A stretch of 64,000 nt of DNA. Source: an uncultured Campylobacter sp. (GTDB lineage Bacteria; Campylobacterota; Campylobacteria; Campylobacterales; Campylobacteraceae). Numbering within the stretch: position 1 is the stretch's first letter; each line of letters begins with the position of its first letter. Shown piece after piece: positions 37,649 to 46,144 of the stretch. The position numbers and the translations under genes were made by a program. Location: NCBI RefSeq assembly GCF_905373215.1, contig NZ_CAJPRT010000011.1, positions 1 through 64,000 on the forward strand, written 5' to 3'. The notes below the pieces were generated by a model, which was given only the letters and a program-made list of their open reading frames with translations, ran no database searches and was not told where the DNA came from.

Positions 37649-37695
37649 TTAAAACCACTCCGTGCGTCCGATAAATTTCGCTGCATTTGCCAGCC
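37649..37695 (-). pseudogene. 3' fragment of a second copy of the 93-residue membrane gene
   Basis: Reads LANAAKFIGRTEWF then stop, against LANATKFIEHTEWF at the end of the intact gene at 36387. Homology stops abruptly at about 37695. It marks the far end of the duplicated segment. Confidence 0.6.
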
Positions 37696-38004
37696 TGCCT
37701 TTTCTGTCAAATTTAAAATTCCATAAACGCGTATAGGCGCCGTTTTGAATGATGCGGCGATCTGCTACGTAAAATTCTACTATTTTGCACGTACAGCGCC
37801 TGATTTTGAAATGGCGTCCGCAGGGCGAAATTTTAAAATTCCGCTATGCGAATGGATTTAAAATTTCATAACAGACACAGAATTTTAAAATTTAAAATCT
37901 CAAAATTCTAAAATTCCGAAATTTCGCGGTGCGGGCAAATTTAAAATTTAAAACTCAAGCCAAATTTTAAATTTTAAACCGAGCGGAATTCCAAATCCAA
38001 AAAT
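37696..38004. other. About 300-bp gap after the duplication
   Basis: Nothing recognised except very dense AATT-centred words, particularly 37890-37990. Confidence 0.4.
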
Positions 38005-38961
38005 TTAATGACTATGCCCCAAATGCCCGCCATCGCCGCTTGATCTTACTTCGCAGATGAGCTCGCCGTCGCATTCGTTCTCGCTGCTTTCAAGCTGTAG
38101 CGTCGTGTGCGTGATGCCCAGATGTTCCATTTCGTGCGATATTTCGCGCAAGATCCGCTCCGCCTCGTGCACGCTTAGCTCGCCGCTGACCACGATGTGA
38201 GCCGTGAGCGCGTTTGCGCCGCTCGTGATACTCCAGACATGCAGGTCGTGCACCGAAAGCACGCCGTCCACGCCCCTGATCTGCGCGACGAGCCCGTCTA
38301 GGCACACGCCCTTTGGCGAGCCCTCCATCAGGATGTTTAGGCTGTCTTTTAGCACGCCCCAGCCGCTTTTTACGATTAGCGCGGCCACGAGCACGCTAGC
38401 CGCCGCGTCCGCCCAGCCCCAGCCAAAGCACATCATCAGCAGTGCCGCCGTGATCGCGCCCACCGAGCCCAGGGCATCGCCCAGTACGTGTAGGTAGGCG
38501 CCGCGCATATTGATGTTTTCTCTCACGTCGCCGCCGTGCAGCATGTAAAGCGCCACAACGATGTTTACGGCAAGACCCAGCGTGCCGATGGCGAGCATGC
38601 CCGCGGTGGCTACTTCGGGCGGGTTTTGAAAGCGCCGCGTCGCTTCAATGACGATCAAAACGGCGATCACGACGAGGACGAGAGCGTTTATCGTCGCGGC
38701 TAAAATTTCGATCCGCCTGTAGCCGAAGGTCTTTTGCAGGTTGCCTTTGCGTTCGCCGAATTTAAACGCAAACAGCGAAAGCCCGAGCGCTGCGGCGTCT
38801 GATAGCATGTGCCCGGCGTCCGAGAGCAGGGCGAGCGAGTTCGTCGCCAAGCCGCCCGCGACCTCAACCAGCATAAAAGCGGATATCATAAGGAAGGAAT
38901 TTCTCAAAACGGTTTTATTTGACGCGTGTGAATGCGCGCAATGGGCGTGGTTTTCGTGCAT
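38005..38961 (-). CDS. Cation diffusion facilitator (zinc/cobalt/cadmium exporter, CzcD/ZitB-like)
   Basis: 318 residues, six helices. His-rich N-terminus (HENHAHCAHSHAS), metal-site motifs DAGHMLSDAAALGLSL in helix 2 and HVLGDALGSVGAI in helix 5, and a cytoplasmic C-terminal domain ending LGHSH. It exports divalent metal ions in exchange for protons. The start at 38961 follows CGAGG; the longer frame is less likely. It is divergent from the cupin gene. Confidence 0.92.
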   Translation of the reverse strand: MHENHAHCAHSHASNKTVLRNSFLMISAFMLVEVAGGLATNSLALLSDAGHMLSDAAALGLSLFAFKFGERKGNLQKTFGYRRIEILAATINALVLVVIAVLIVIEATRRFQNPPEVATAGMLAIGTLGLAVNIVVALYMLHGGDVRENINMRGAYLHVLGDALGSVGAITAALLMMCFGWGWADAAASVLVAALIVKSGWGVLKDSLNILMEGSPKGVCLDGLVAQIRGVDGVLSVHDLHVWSITSGANALTAHIVVSGELSVHEAERILREISHEMEHLGITHTTLQLESSENECDGELICEVRSSGDGGHLGHSH

Positions 38962-39221
38962 TTTAAACCTCGTTTTTCGGCAAATTTTAGGTACATTATA
39001 CCCCAAAAAAGCGCTTAAATTTTATCTATATCGCCTTCTGGCTCGGCGCTTGTGCGCTTTCGATGTCTTTAGCTTGTTAAACTTCCCCTATCAGCTTCGG
39101 CGCGTCATTTAAGCTAATTGCGAGCGTTTTAAATGCGCTATTTTGCATAAAAATCCTTCGGTTAAAATCGCGCGGATTTTAGCTGATTTTAAAATTCGCG
39201 TCAAGTTTTTTGAAAATTTTT

Positions 39222-39244
39222 GCTGTAACTCTTGACATTACAAC
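39222..39244 (+). promoter_or_regulatory. Operator 1: 23-bp inverted repeat over the -35
   Basis: GCTGTAA-N9-TTACAAC. The N9 contains the -35 hexamer, so a bound protein would block RNA polymerase. Its match with operator 2 in arms and spacer length argues for a real site. Confidence 0.65.
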
Positions 39245-39260
39245 AAAATTTGACTATACT
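39232..39260 (+). promoter_or_regulatory. Consensus sigma-70 promoter of the cupin gene
   Basis: TTGACA (39232-39237), 17-base spacer, TATACT (39255-39260). A full -35 is unusual in Campylobacter, and its quality suggests a strong promoter kept under a repressor. Confidence 0.7.
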
Positions 39261-39270
39261 TCGCTCATCA

Positions 39271-39293
39271 GTTGTAAGTTATAGCATTACAAC
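39271..39293 (+). promoter_or_regulatory. Operator 2: 23-bp inverted repeat downstream of the start of transcription
   Basis: GTTGTAA-N9-TTACAAC, perfect 7-bp arms, 49 bases from operator 1. Ends 23 bases before the cupin ATG. Confidence 0.65.
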
Positions 39294-39316
39294 AAAAAAA
39301 ATCTAAGGAGACAAAG

Positions 39317-39691
39317 ATGTCAAACTACAAGATCGTTTCAACGAAAAGCGAACCGAGAGTCGAGCTAAAAGAAGCTCTAGGCTTAAGCGGCTGTGAGCTT
39401 TCTATCAATGAGCTTCCTGCAAACGTAAGCGTGCCTTTCGTGCATTCGCACAAGCAAAACGAGGAGCTTTATTTGGTGCTAAAAGGCGGCGGCACGCTCT
39501 TTATTGACGGCGAGGAAAAGGCGGTCAAAGAGGGCGACGCGATCCGCATCGATCCGGCGGGCAAAAGATGCTTCAAGGCGGGCGCGCAGGGGATGAAATT
39601 TATCTGTATCCAAACTAAACGCGGCAGCCTGGAGCAGTACACTAACGGCGACGGCGTGATAAACGACGATGTAAAGCCAAGCTGGCTGTAA
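39317..39691 (+). CDS. Small cupin-domain protein
   Basis: 124 residues, single cupin. Metal-binding motif FVHSHKQNEELYLVLKGGG (H, H, E) and the second motif with DAIRIDPAGKRCFKAG. Such proteins can be quercetinase-like, isomerase-like or simply metal-binding; the substrate is unknown. ATCTAAGGAG precedes the ATG. The promoter and paired operators upstream and the YwnB-like and Rrf2 genes downstream suggest one inducible group. Confidence 0.85.
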   Translation: MSNYKIVSTKSEPRVELKEALGLSGCELSINELPANVSVPFVHSHKQNEELYLVLKGGGTLFIDGEEKAVKEGDAIRIDPAGKRCFKAGAQGMKFICIQTKRGSLEQYTNGDGVINDDVKPSWL

Positions 39692-39906
39692 AATTTCGCA
39701 AGACAAGCGCGTGGCAAAGCGCGGGCGTAAAATTTAAACTGCGTAGCGCGGCAAGACGCACTCTGCGTGGCGGGCGCATCGGCTGCAACGACGGCGATAA
39801 ATGGTCGTATGAGAGAGTGTATCGGCTGCGGCGGCAACTAAATTAGCTTGCAGCAGCGATAGGTGGCTGCGTCAGCAAACAAAAATCTAAATTTAAAGGA
39901 TAGAAA

Positions 39907-40543
39907 ATGAAAAAAGTAGCAATCATCGGAGCAAACGGAAAATCAGGCAGCGCGCTAGTCGCGGAGGCGCTAAAGCAGGGCTACGACGTAACGGGCTTCG
40001 CGCGAAACAAAGAGTATAAAAACGGCGCCATCAAGCTCGTGCACAAGGACGTTTTTTGAGCTTAGCAAAGCCGATTTGGCGGGCTTTGACGTCGTCATCA
40101 GCGCGATCGCTGTATGGACGCCGCAGACCTTCCCGCTTCACGCGAAAATGACGCAGCACATCGCAGAGCTGCTAAGCGGCACGCAGACTAGATTTTTCGT
40201 CATCGGCGGCGCGGGCGTGTTATACACAGACGCTTCACGCAAGACGCGCCTGATGGATACTCCGAGCTTTCCGGCTGAGTATATGGGCGTAGCCGAGGCG
40301 ACTGCGGCGAGCTACGAGGTGCTAAAAGCGAGCAAAGATTTGATCTGGACCTACGTGATCCCTGCCGCGGAATACGACGCAAACGCCGCTCGCACAGGCT
40401 CATACGTCCTCGGAGGCGACGAGCTGATCCTAAACGGCAAGGGCAAAAGCTATATCAGCTACGCAGACCTCACACTCGCCGTAATAGATGAGATTGGGGC
40501 GCAAAAATTTATCGGCAAACCGTTCACGGCGGTCGGCGAATAA
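39907..40543 (+). pseudogene. NAD(P)-binding protein, YwnB/NmrA-like, frameshifted
   Basis: Starts ATG 39907 (AAAGGATAGAAA upstream): KKVAIIGANGKSGSALVAEA is the Rossmann nucleotide site. The frame meets TGA at 40057-40059 within a run of six T (40052-40057). Removing one T restores KDVFELSKADLAGFDVVISA and continues to 40543, giving about 211 residues, the normal length of YwnB-type SDR/NmrA proteins. The rest (FFVIGGAGVLYTD, PAEYMGVAEATAA, WTYVIPAAEY) is intact. The shift could be a true mutation, a slippage switch or a sequence error. In Bacillus subtilis ywnB is next to the Rrf2 gene ywnA, as here. Confidence 0.8.
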
Positions 40544-41144
40544 TGCGGCTTTGCCGCGCGTAAATTTTAAACCGCGCGGCACGGCAAAATTCTAACGTAA
40601 ATTTTAAATCGTATAGCGCGGTAAAATTCGAACGCAAATTTAAAATTTAGTGGCGGAGCTGAACTCGAACTAGAATTTAAAATTTAACGGCGACGGTAGC
40701 GGTGACCGCGGTGCTAATGACGGCGGCGATTGTGTTTGCGATAACATCGGCAGCGATTGTATTCAAATAATAGCGGCGGTGGCGATAGCAGCGATTGTAT
40801 TCGCGACAACGGCAGCAGTGGTAGCGGCTGCAATGATGGTAGGCGACAGCGGCACGGGTGGCATTAGTAGCAGTCGTATCACAGCGGGCGGCAGTAAGAA
40901 TATAATGAACGACGTCGCGGCGATTGCAATAACGGCTGCAAAGATAATGAGCGATGGTAGCGTAGCGGCAAGCGGCAATAGCGTTCGGCTGTAAATATAA
41001 TGAATGGTAGCGGCGAAGTAGCAACGACGGCGACAATAGCGACAAAGATAATGCAATGGTAGTAGCGACGATAGTGGTAGTGGCGGCGACGAGACGGGGA
41101 TGATTGCGCTATCGGTATAGGCAACGCGCGGTTCGCTATGTCGC
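40544..41144. repeat. Degenerate triplet-like low-complexity tract
   Basis: From about 40680 to 41100 the + strand is built of GGC, GAT, GTA, GCA, GCG-like triplets with shifting phase. Direct copies of GCRGCGATTGTRTTY start near 40724, 40751 and 40789. Short frames on both strands give biased proteins (Ala/Ile/Met-rich or Cys/Tyr/His-rich) without start sites, so I do not call genes. The left 130 bases are ordinary AATT-rich spacer. Confidence 0.5.
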
Positions 41145-41372
41145 GGATGAAATTTAGGCGTGATTAAATTAATATCTAAATTTTAAAAAATCGCCTAGCG
41201 AATGGAATTTCGGAACGATTAAAATTTAATATCCGAATTTTGGAAAGATCGTTTGGCTGATAAAATTTAGACACGATTAAATTTGAGATTAGAATTTTAA
41301 GGAAATCGCCTAGCGGATGAAATTTTAGCGCGATCTGAAATTTAGCGCCCGAGTTTAAGGAAAATTTCGCTT
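41145..41372 (+). repeat. Four imperfect tandem repeats of about 57 bp upstream of the Rrf2 gene
   Basis: Units at 41145-41199, 41200-41257, 41258-41314 and 41315-41372. Each runs GGATGAAATTT (or variant), a GATTAAATTT-like middle, an AGAATTTTAAG-like part and ends ATCGCCTAGC or variant. Units 1 and 3 are the most alike. They end 36 bases before the regulator's ATG, so they occupy its promoter region. Confidence 0.6.
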
Positions 41373-41407
41373 AAATTCTAAAACTCAGATTCAAATCAAG
41401 GAGCGAA

Positions 41408-41818
41408 ATGCAAGTAGGTATCAAATTTTCACTCGCCGTTCACATCATGCTTTGCGTCGCGTATTTTCGCAAGGAGAAGGTCACGGGCGATTTCGTCGCC
41501 GCAAGCTCGGGGATAAACCCCGCCATCGCGCGCAAGCTGATTTCGCAGCTGAAAAACGCAGCCTTGGTGCTCACGACCGCGGGCGTGGGCGGCATCACGC
41601 TGGCTCGCGACGCACGGCTCATCACGCTTTTAGACATTTACGAGGCGGTGAGCGAGGAGGACGCGATGTTTCGCCTGCACAAAGGCTCGCCTAGCGCCTG
41701 CCCCGTAGGCGGCAAGATCGAGGCGGTACTCGCGCCGCGCTTTGCTCGCATTCAGAATGATTTTAAAAAATCCCTATCCAGCGTGAGCTTGGCGGATCTG
41801 CTGCAAGATCTGGGATAG
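41408..41818 (+). CDS. Rrf2-family transcriptional regulator, YwnA-like
   Basis: 136 residues. Winged-helix N-terminus (VGIKFSLAVHIMLCVAYF, then VTGDFVAASSGINPAIARKLISQLKNAALV) and a C-terminal dimer helix. Only one cysteine in the usual cluster region (SACPVGGKIE), so it is the non-iron-sulfur YwnA type rather than IscR/NsrR. It is the natural candidate for the two operators before the cupin gene. CAAGGAGCGAA precedes the ATG. Confidence 0.88.
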   Translation: MQVGIKFSLAVHIMLCVAYFRKEKVTGDFVAASSGINPAIARKLISQLKNAALVLTTAGVGGITLARDARLITLLDIYEAVSEEDAMFRLHKGSPSACPVGGKIEAVLAPRFARIQNDFKKSLSSVSLADLLQDLG

Positions 41819-41954
41819 CCTTTTTAAATTTCAAACGCATTTAGCTTTGGAATTTACTTAAAATTTAAGCCCTTTAAGTTTTAAGGTCGCAGGCTAAATT
41901 TATAAAATTCCGTTCCGCTCTCCACGTAAAATTTTGCTTTAATTTAACCTAAGT

Positions 41955-41960
41955 TATAAT
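41955..41960 (+). promoter_or_regulatory. -10 box for the restriction-modification gene
   Basis: TATAAT, 28 bases before the ATG at 41989. An in-frame ATG at 41959 lies inside it and cannot be the start. Confidence 0.5.
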
Positions 41961-41988
41961 GCGTTTCAAAAATTTCAAAAGGAAGAAG

Positions 41989-44900
41989 ATGGCAAAAATC
42001 CAAAGCGTAGAACCAAACGTAGCAGACGCGATAAATTTACAATTAAAATCATATAAACTTGATTACAAATTGGAGCAAGAGCCGCTAAATAGCGAAATAG
42101 ATAACGCTTTACAAGAGTATTTCACTAAAAGTGGAGGTAAAGGCGGCAACCGCCCAGATGTTAAACTGCTTTTGCAAGACGACGGCTTAAATTTTTATCC
42201 CGTATTGATTGAATATAAAGGCTATGAAGATAAGTTAGAAAAGTTAGACGCCGATGGTAATGTAGAAAATCGCACCGCCAAAAATGAACCAAATTTTAAA
42301 AACATTAAAGATTATGCGGTTAACGGCGCAGTGCATTATGCAAATGCGCTTTTGCACCATACGAGTTACACTGACATAATCGCTATAGGAGTTACAGGAT
42401 ATAAAGACGGCAAGGATAAATTACAAACTAAAATTAGTGTTTATTATGTTTCAAAATCAAATTTAGGAGTGGGGCGCAAAGTAGGCGAATTTTGCGATTT
42501 ATCGTTTTTAAATAAGAGGAATTTTAGCGATTTTACTGATAGGCTTAAAAATTTAAATTTAACTCCCGACGAGCTAGAAAAAATCAAACAAAAGCGCGAA
42601 AAAGAGATCGATGCGAGTTTAGTAAAACTAAATAATGACATTTATAGTAATGAAAAAGGGCTTGGCGAAAACGATAGAGTTTATCTGGTCGCAGCTTCCA
42701 TTATTGCCACTCTTGGTATTCCAAACAAAGTAGCTCCGCTAGAAAAATCAGAGCTAAAATCATCAAGCGAAGGAGGCAATACCGACGGCGAAATTTTAAT
42801 GCGAAAGATAAGAGCGTTTTTAAATGAGAAAAATTTGCCTGTCAAAAAGAAAGACCTCATAATACGCACCCTTTCAAACACGATACTAACCGATAATATA
42901 AATAAAATTTCAAACGGCGAGACTCAGCTAAAACGCGTTTTTTCAAAAATAGTCGATGATTTGGGGATTTATTACAAAATCGGGCTAACGACGGATTTTA
43001 CGGGCAAGCTTTTTAACGAGATGTATTCGTGGTTAGGTTTTACGCAGGATAAGCTAAACGACGTAGTGCTTACGCCATCATACGTCGCCACGCTTTTAGT
43101 AAGGCTTGCGAGGGTTAATAAAGATAGCTACGTTTGGGATTTTGCTACCGGTTCGGCGGGACTTTTAGTTGCGGCAATGAATGAAATGCTAAAGGATGCT
43201 AAAAATAGCATAAGCTCTCCCGACGAGCTAGCTAAAAAAGAGGCGCACATAAAGGTCTATCAGCTTTTGGGCTTGGAGTTACTATCAAGCATTTATATGC
43301 TCGCGGTTTTAAATATGATAATGATGGGCGACGGAAGCTCAAATATCTTAAATAAAGATAGTTTGACCGATTTTGAGGGCGCTTACGGCTTTAATGAAGA
43401 CAACGAGCCGTTTCCTGCGAACGCTTTCGTGCTAAATCCTCCCTACTCAGCCGAGGGCAATGGTATGGTATTTGTTGAAGCGGCGCTAAATATGATGAAA
43501 AGCGGCTATGCAGCGATAATCATTCAAAACTCGGCAGGTAGTGGCAAGGCAAAAGAGATAAATAAAAGGATTTTAGCTCGCAATACTCTAATCGCAAGCA
43601 TAAAAATGCCGATTGATCTTTTCGTTGGCAAATCAAGCGTGCAGACGAATATCTATGTCTTTAAAGTCGGCGAAAAGCACGAAAAAGACGAAATAGTAAA
43701 ATTTATAGACTTTTCAAACGATGGCTATACGCGCTCAAACCGCAAAAAAGCTAGTAATAATCTAAGGGATACAGATAGAGCCAAAGAGCGTTACGAGGAG
43801 CTTGTAAATTTGGTTCGTTTCGGTGCAAGCAAACTTGAAATTTTCACGCAAAACGAATATTACGAAGCGACAATTGATCCGAGCAATGGTGCCGACTGGA
43901 ATAAATCTCGCCCCGTAGATACCATGCCGACACTAGCCAATTTTAAAAAGACCGTGAGCGACTACCTAAGCTGGGAAGTGGCGCAAATTTTAAAAAAGGA
44001 TAGTCCCAAGCAAAGCTTAATTAGCGAAAGGATTACAAATTTAGAGCGAGAATTTGAAGCAGGCGGCGGAAAATTCGGGGAATTTCGGATAGGGGATTTG
44101 TTTTGCATTCAAACGCCAAAACGTAAATTTGATGCAAATAAAATTCAGTTTGGCGGACAATATCCCTACGTGGCTCGCGGGGATAAAAACAATGGAATTC
44201 GTGGCTACATAAATGAAAATACGCAGTATTTAAATGATGAAAATACGATTAGCTTTGGTCAAGATACGGCTACAATGTTTTTTCAAAGAGATAAGTATTT
44301 TACCGGCGATAAGATTAAAATTTTAAAGCCTATAAATTTTGGTTTAAATAGTCGCTTGGCAAATTATATTATTGCTTCAATGAGGCGCGGATTTTCAAAT
44401 TTTGCTTGGGGGAGCAGTTCTTTTAATGTGGAAATTTTAAAAGACGTAAAAATCATCTTGCCGACGCTAGGCGGCAAGATAAATTTTTCCTTTATGGAAA
44501 AATTTATCGAAGAGCTCGAGCGCGAACGCGTCGAAGAGCTCGACGCGTATCTTGCGGTAACCGGACTTAAAGATTATAAACTTACCGATAAAGAGCAAGC
44601 CGCGTTAGTTAAATTTGAAGAATTTAGCCGACGAGGAGAGGTAGTGAAGGAATTTAGGATGGGAGATTTGTTTGAGAAAATTAAAACAAAAAAATTGCCA
44701 TACAAGGCGCTTGATTTACCAAAATACGCCTATAATGAGTATATTTTGCCTTGTCTTACTTCAAGTTTTAACAATCAAGGGCTTAATTATTATGCTCCAA
44801 AAAAGGGTGCAACAATTTTAAGGAACGTAATATCAATTCCTTCAAATAGCGATGTTTATAGGGCATATTTTCAATCACAAGAATTCACTGTGCTCTCTGA

Positions 44901-45195
44901 TGCTTATGCGATTGTTTGGAAAAATAACAAAATAATGCTAACAAATCAAATTTATTTGTTTATGGTTGTATGCATTAATAAAGTAACGGATTTACCTATC
45001 TATTCCTATAAAAATAAGTTAGGTGGCTGGAATAATGTAAAAAATAAATTTATTTCACTTCCTATCATAAACAATCAAATCGACTACGAATTTATGGAAA
45101 ATTTCATAAAAGCTATCGAAAAGCTAGTCATAAAAGACATTGTGTTGTGGACAGAGCGAAAGATCGCCGCTACAAAGCAAGTCATAGAGGCTTAA
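41989..45195 (+). CDS. Fused restriction endonuclease-methyltransferase-specificity protein (type IIB/IIG, AloI/CjeI-like)
   Basis: 1068 residues in one chain. Nuclease domain with a PD-(D/E)xK pattern (D57, E75-Y-K77). N6-adenine methyltransferase with SAM motif DFATGSAGLL (384-393) and catalytic NPPY (483-486). Two target-recognition domains of the HsdS kind start at about 698 (FGEFRIGDLF) and 888 (KEFRMGDLF), each followed by a helical spacer (FMEKFIEELERE, FMENFIKAIEKL). This is the layout of single-chain enzymes that cut on both sides of a split site. GC is lower than the neighbours, most clearly in the second recognition domain, which suggests acquisition and domain exchange. ATG 41989 follows AAAAGGAAGAAG. 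Confidence 0.88.
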   Translation: MAKIQSVEPNVADAINLQLKSYKLDYKLEQEPLNSEIDNALQEYFTKSGGKGGNRPDVKLLLQDDGLNFYPVLIEYKGYEDKLEKLDADGNVENRTAKNEPNFKNIKDYAVNGAVHYANALLHHTSYTDIIAIGVTGYKDGKDKLQTKISVYYVSKSNLGVGRKVGEFCDLSFLNKRNFSDFTDRLKNLNLTPDELEKIKQKREKEIDASLVKLNNDIYSNEKGLGENDRVYLVAASIIATLGIPNKVAPLEKSELKSSSEGGNTDGEILMRKIRAFLNEKNLPVKKKDLIIRTLSNTILTDNINKISNGETQLKRVFSKIVDDLGIYYKIGLTTDFTGKLFNEMYSWLGFTQDKLNDVVLTPSYVATLLVRLARVNKDSYVWDFATGSAGLLVAAMNEMLKDAKNSISSPDELAKKEAHIKVYQLLGLELLSSIYMLAVLNMIMMGDGSSNILNKDSLTDFEGAYGFNEDNEPFPANAFVLNPPYSAEGNGMVFVEAALNMMKSGYAAIIIQNSAGSGKAKEINKRILARNTLIASIKMPIDLFVGKSSVQTNIYVFKVGEKHEKDEIVKFIDFSNDGYTRSNRKKASNNLRDTDRAKERYEELVNLVRFGASKLEIFTQNEYYEATIDPSNGADWNKSRPVDTMPTLANFKKTVSDYLSWEVAQILKKDSPKQSLISERITNLEREFEAGGGKFGEFRIGDLFCIQTPKRKFDANKIQFGGQYPYVARGDKNNGIRGYINENTQYLNDENTISFGQDTATMFFQRDKYFTGDKIKILKPINFGLNSRLANYIIASMRRGFSNFAWGSSSFNVEILKDVKIILPTLGGKINFSFMEKFIEELERERVEELDAYLAVTGLKDYKLTDKEQAALVKFEEFSRRGEVVKEFRMGDLFEKIKTKKLPYKALDLPKYAYNEYILPCLTSSFNNQGLNYYAPKKGATILRNVISIPSNSDVYRAYFQSQEFTVLSDAYAIVWKNNKIMLTNQIYLFMVVCINKVTDLPIYSYKNKLGGWNNVKNKFISLPIINNQIDYEFMENFIKAIEKLVIKDIVLWTERKIAATKQVIEA

Positions 45196-45478
45196 AATTT
45201 CGCGAAAAGTAGTGTGCTAAGCGAGAGGCAACGTTTTAAAAACGGGGAAATTTTAGAAATTTTCTATGGCGCTTTGCTTATAAGATACATTTGAGTGCAA
45301 ATTTTTAAATTATATATTTTTGGCTCGAGCGCGTAAATTAAAATTTTGTCCGAACGCACAGAACGTTTAAATCCACCGCATTTATTCACCCGCAACAGAA
45401 ATCAAGAGAAGATAAAGTAAAGAGGCGTTAAGCGCAAGGTTGGATCAGGGCAGAAACTGTGTAAGTCTGCGCGTCAAG

Positions 45479-46144
45479 CTACAACCTTATCTTCCTAACT
45501 TCCAGTTCGCCGCCGAAAAAGTTCGCGTAGTAAAGCAGGTCTTTTTCGACCTCAAGCCCCGCTAGGTAGCGCAGAGCGAGGTTTGCCTCAAAGCTTGCCG
45601 CAAACATCACGATCGCAGCCGTTATGCCCGCAGGCGTCGCGTTTAGGCTCGGGAAAAATTTAAAATCCGCATTCTGCACGAAGCAGACTTGGCACTGCCA
45701 GCTGTCCACCGACGCAAACACCCACGGCACGCCTATTTGCTTAGCAAACGCATCGATCTGCGCGCGCGTAGCGAGATTGTCGGTCGCATCCAAAATGAGA
45801 TCAAATTTCTCGCCCGCGCCTATCGCGCTAGCAAAAAATTCCTCCGCGCGGATTTTGTGCACCTCCACGTTCATGCCGTCGTAGCGGCTTTCCGTGCGGC
45901 TTTTAAAAACGTCCGCTTTAAATTTACCCTCGTCTGCGAGCGTGAATAAAATTTGCCTGTGGATGTTGTGAAGCGCCACCGTGTCGAAATCCACGACGCT
46001 GATCCGACCGATACCGCTTGCGCCCAGAGCGTAAGCAAGGCTGCTTCCAAGCCCGCCCGCGCCGATGATTAGGATGCGCTTATCCGCAAGCGCGCGCTGC
46101 GTCTGCTCGCCCCAAAGCTGGACCTGCCTGTGAAAATAGTTCAT
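45479..46144 (-). CDS. ThiF/MoeB/HesA-family adenylyltransferase (E1-like)
   Basis: 221 residues. Begins YFHRQVQLWGEQTQRAL, then the ATP-binding GAGGLGSSLAYALGASGIG, DFDTVALHNIHRQILF and DATDNLATRAQID. Such enzymes adenylate the C-terminal Gly of sulfur-carrier proteins (ThiS, MoaD). Only one CxxC (CQVC, about 157-160) is seen, so the usual two-pair zinc site of MoeB/ThiF is incomplete. It overlaps the nitrilase stop by 4 bases and ends the leftward operon. Confidence 0.85.
   Translation of the reverse strand: MNYFHRQVQLWGEQTQRALADKRILIIGAGGLGSSLAYALGASGIGRISVVDFDTVALHNIHRQILFTLADEGKFKADVFKSRTESRYDGMNVEVHKIRAEEFFASAIGAGEKFDLILDATDNLATRAQIDAFAKQIGVPWVFASVDSWQCQVCFVQNADFKFFPSLNATPAGITAAIVMFAASFEANLALRYLAGLEVEKDLLYYANFFGGELEVRKIRL

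Larger units (their letters stand above)
38962..39316. other. Divergent intergenic region with the cupin promoter and operators
   Basis: 355 bases between the metal exporter and the cupin gene. The right third carries a consensus promoter and two inverted repeats, listed separately. The left part shows no metal-regulator box that I can name. Confidence 0.6.

Noticed and set aside
40677..41124. Several overlapping frames, one rich in Cys, Tyr and His, another in Ala, Ile and Met
   Set aside because: They arise from the triplet-like tract; no ribosome site, and amino-acid use is that of a repeat read in different phases.
41959..41988. Upstream in-frame ATG for the restriction-modification gene
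   Set aside because: It lies inside TATAAT; the ATG at 41989 has AAAAGGAAGAAG.
45196..45478. Search for flanking repeats or integrase around the restriction-modification gene
   Set aside because: No direct repeats, tRNA end or mobile gene seen, so an island boundary cannot be supported.
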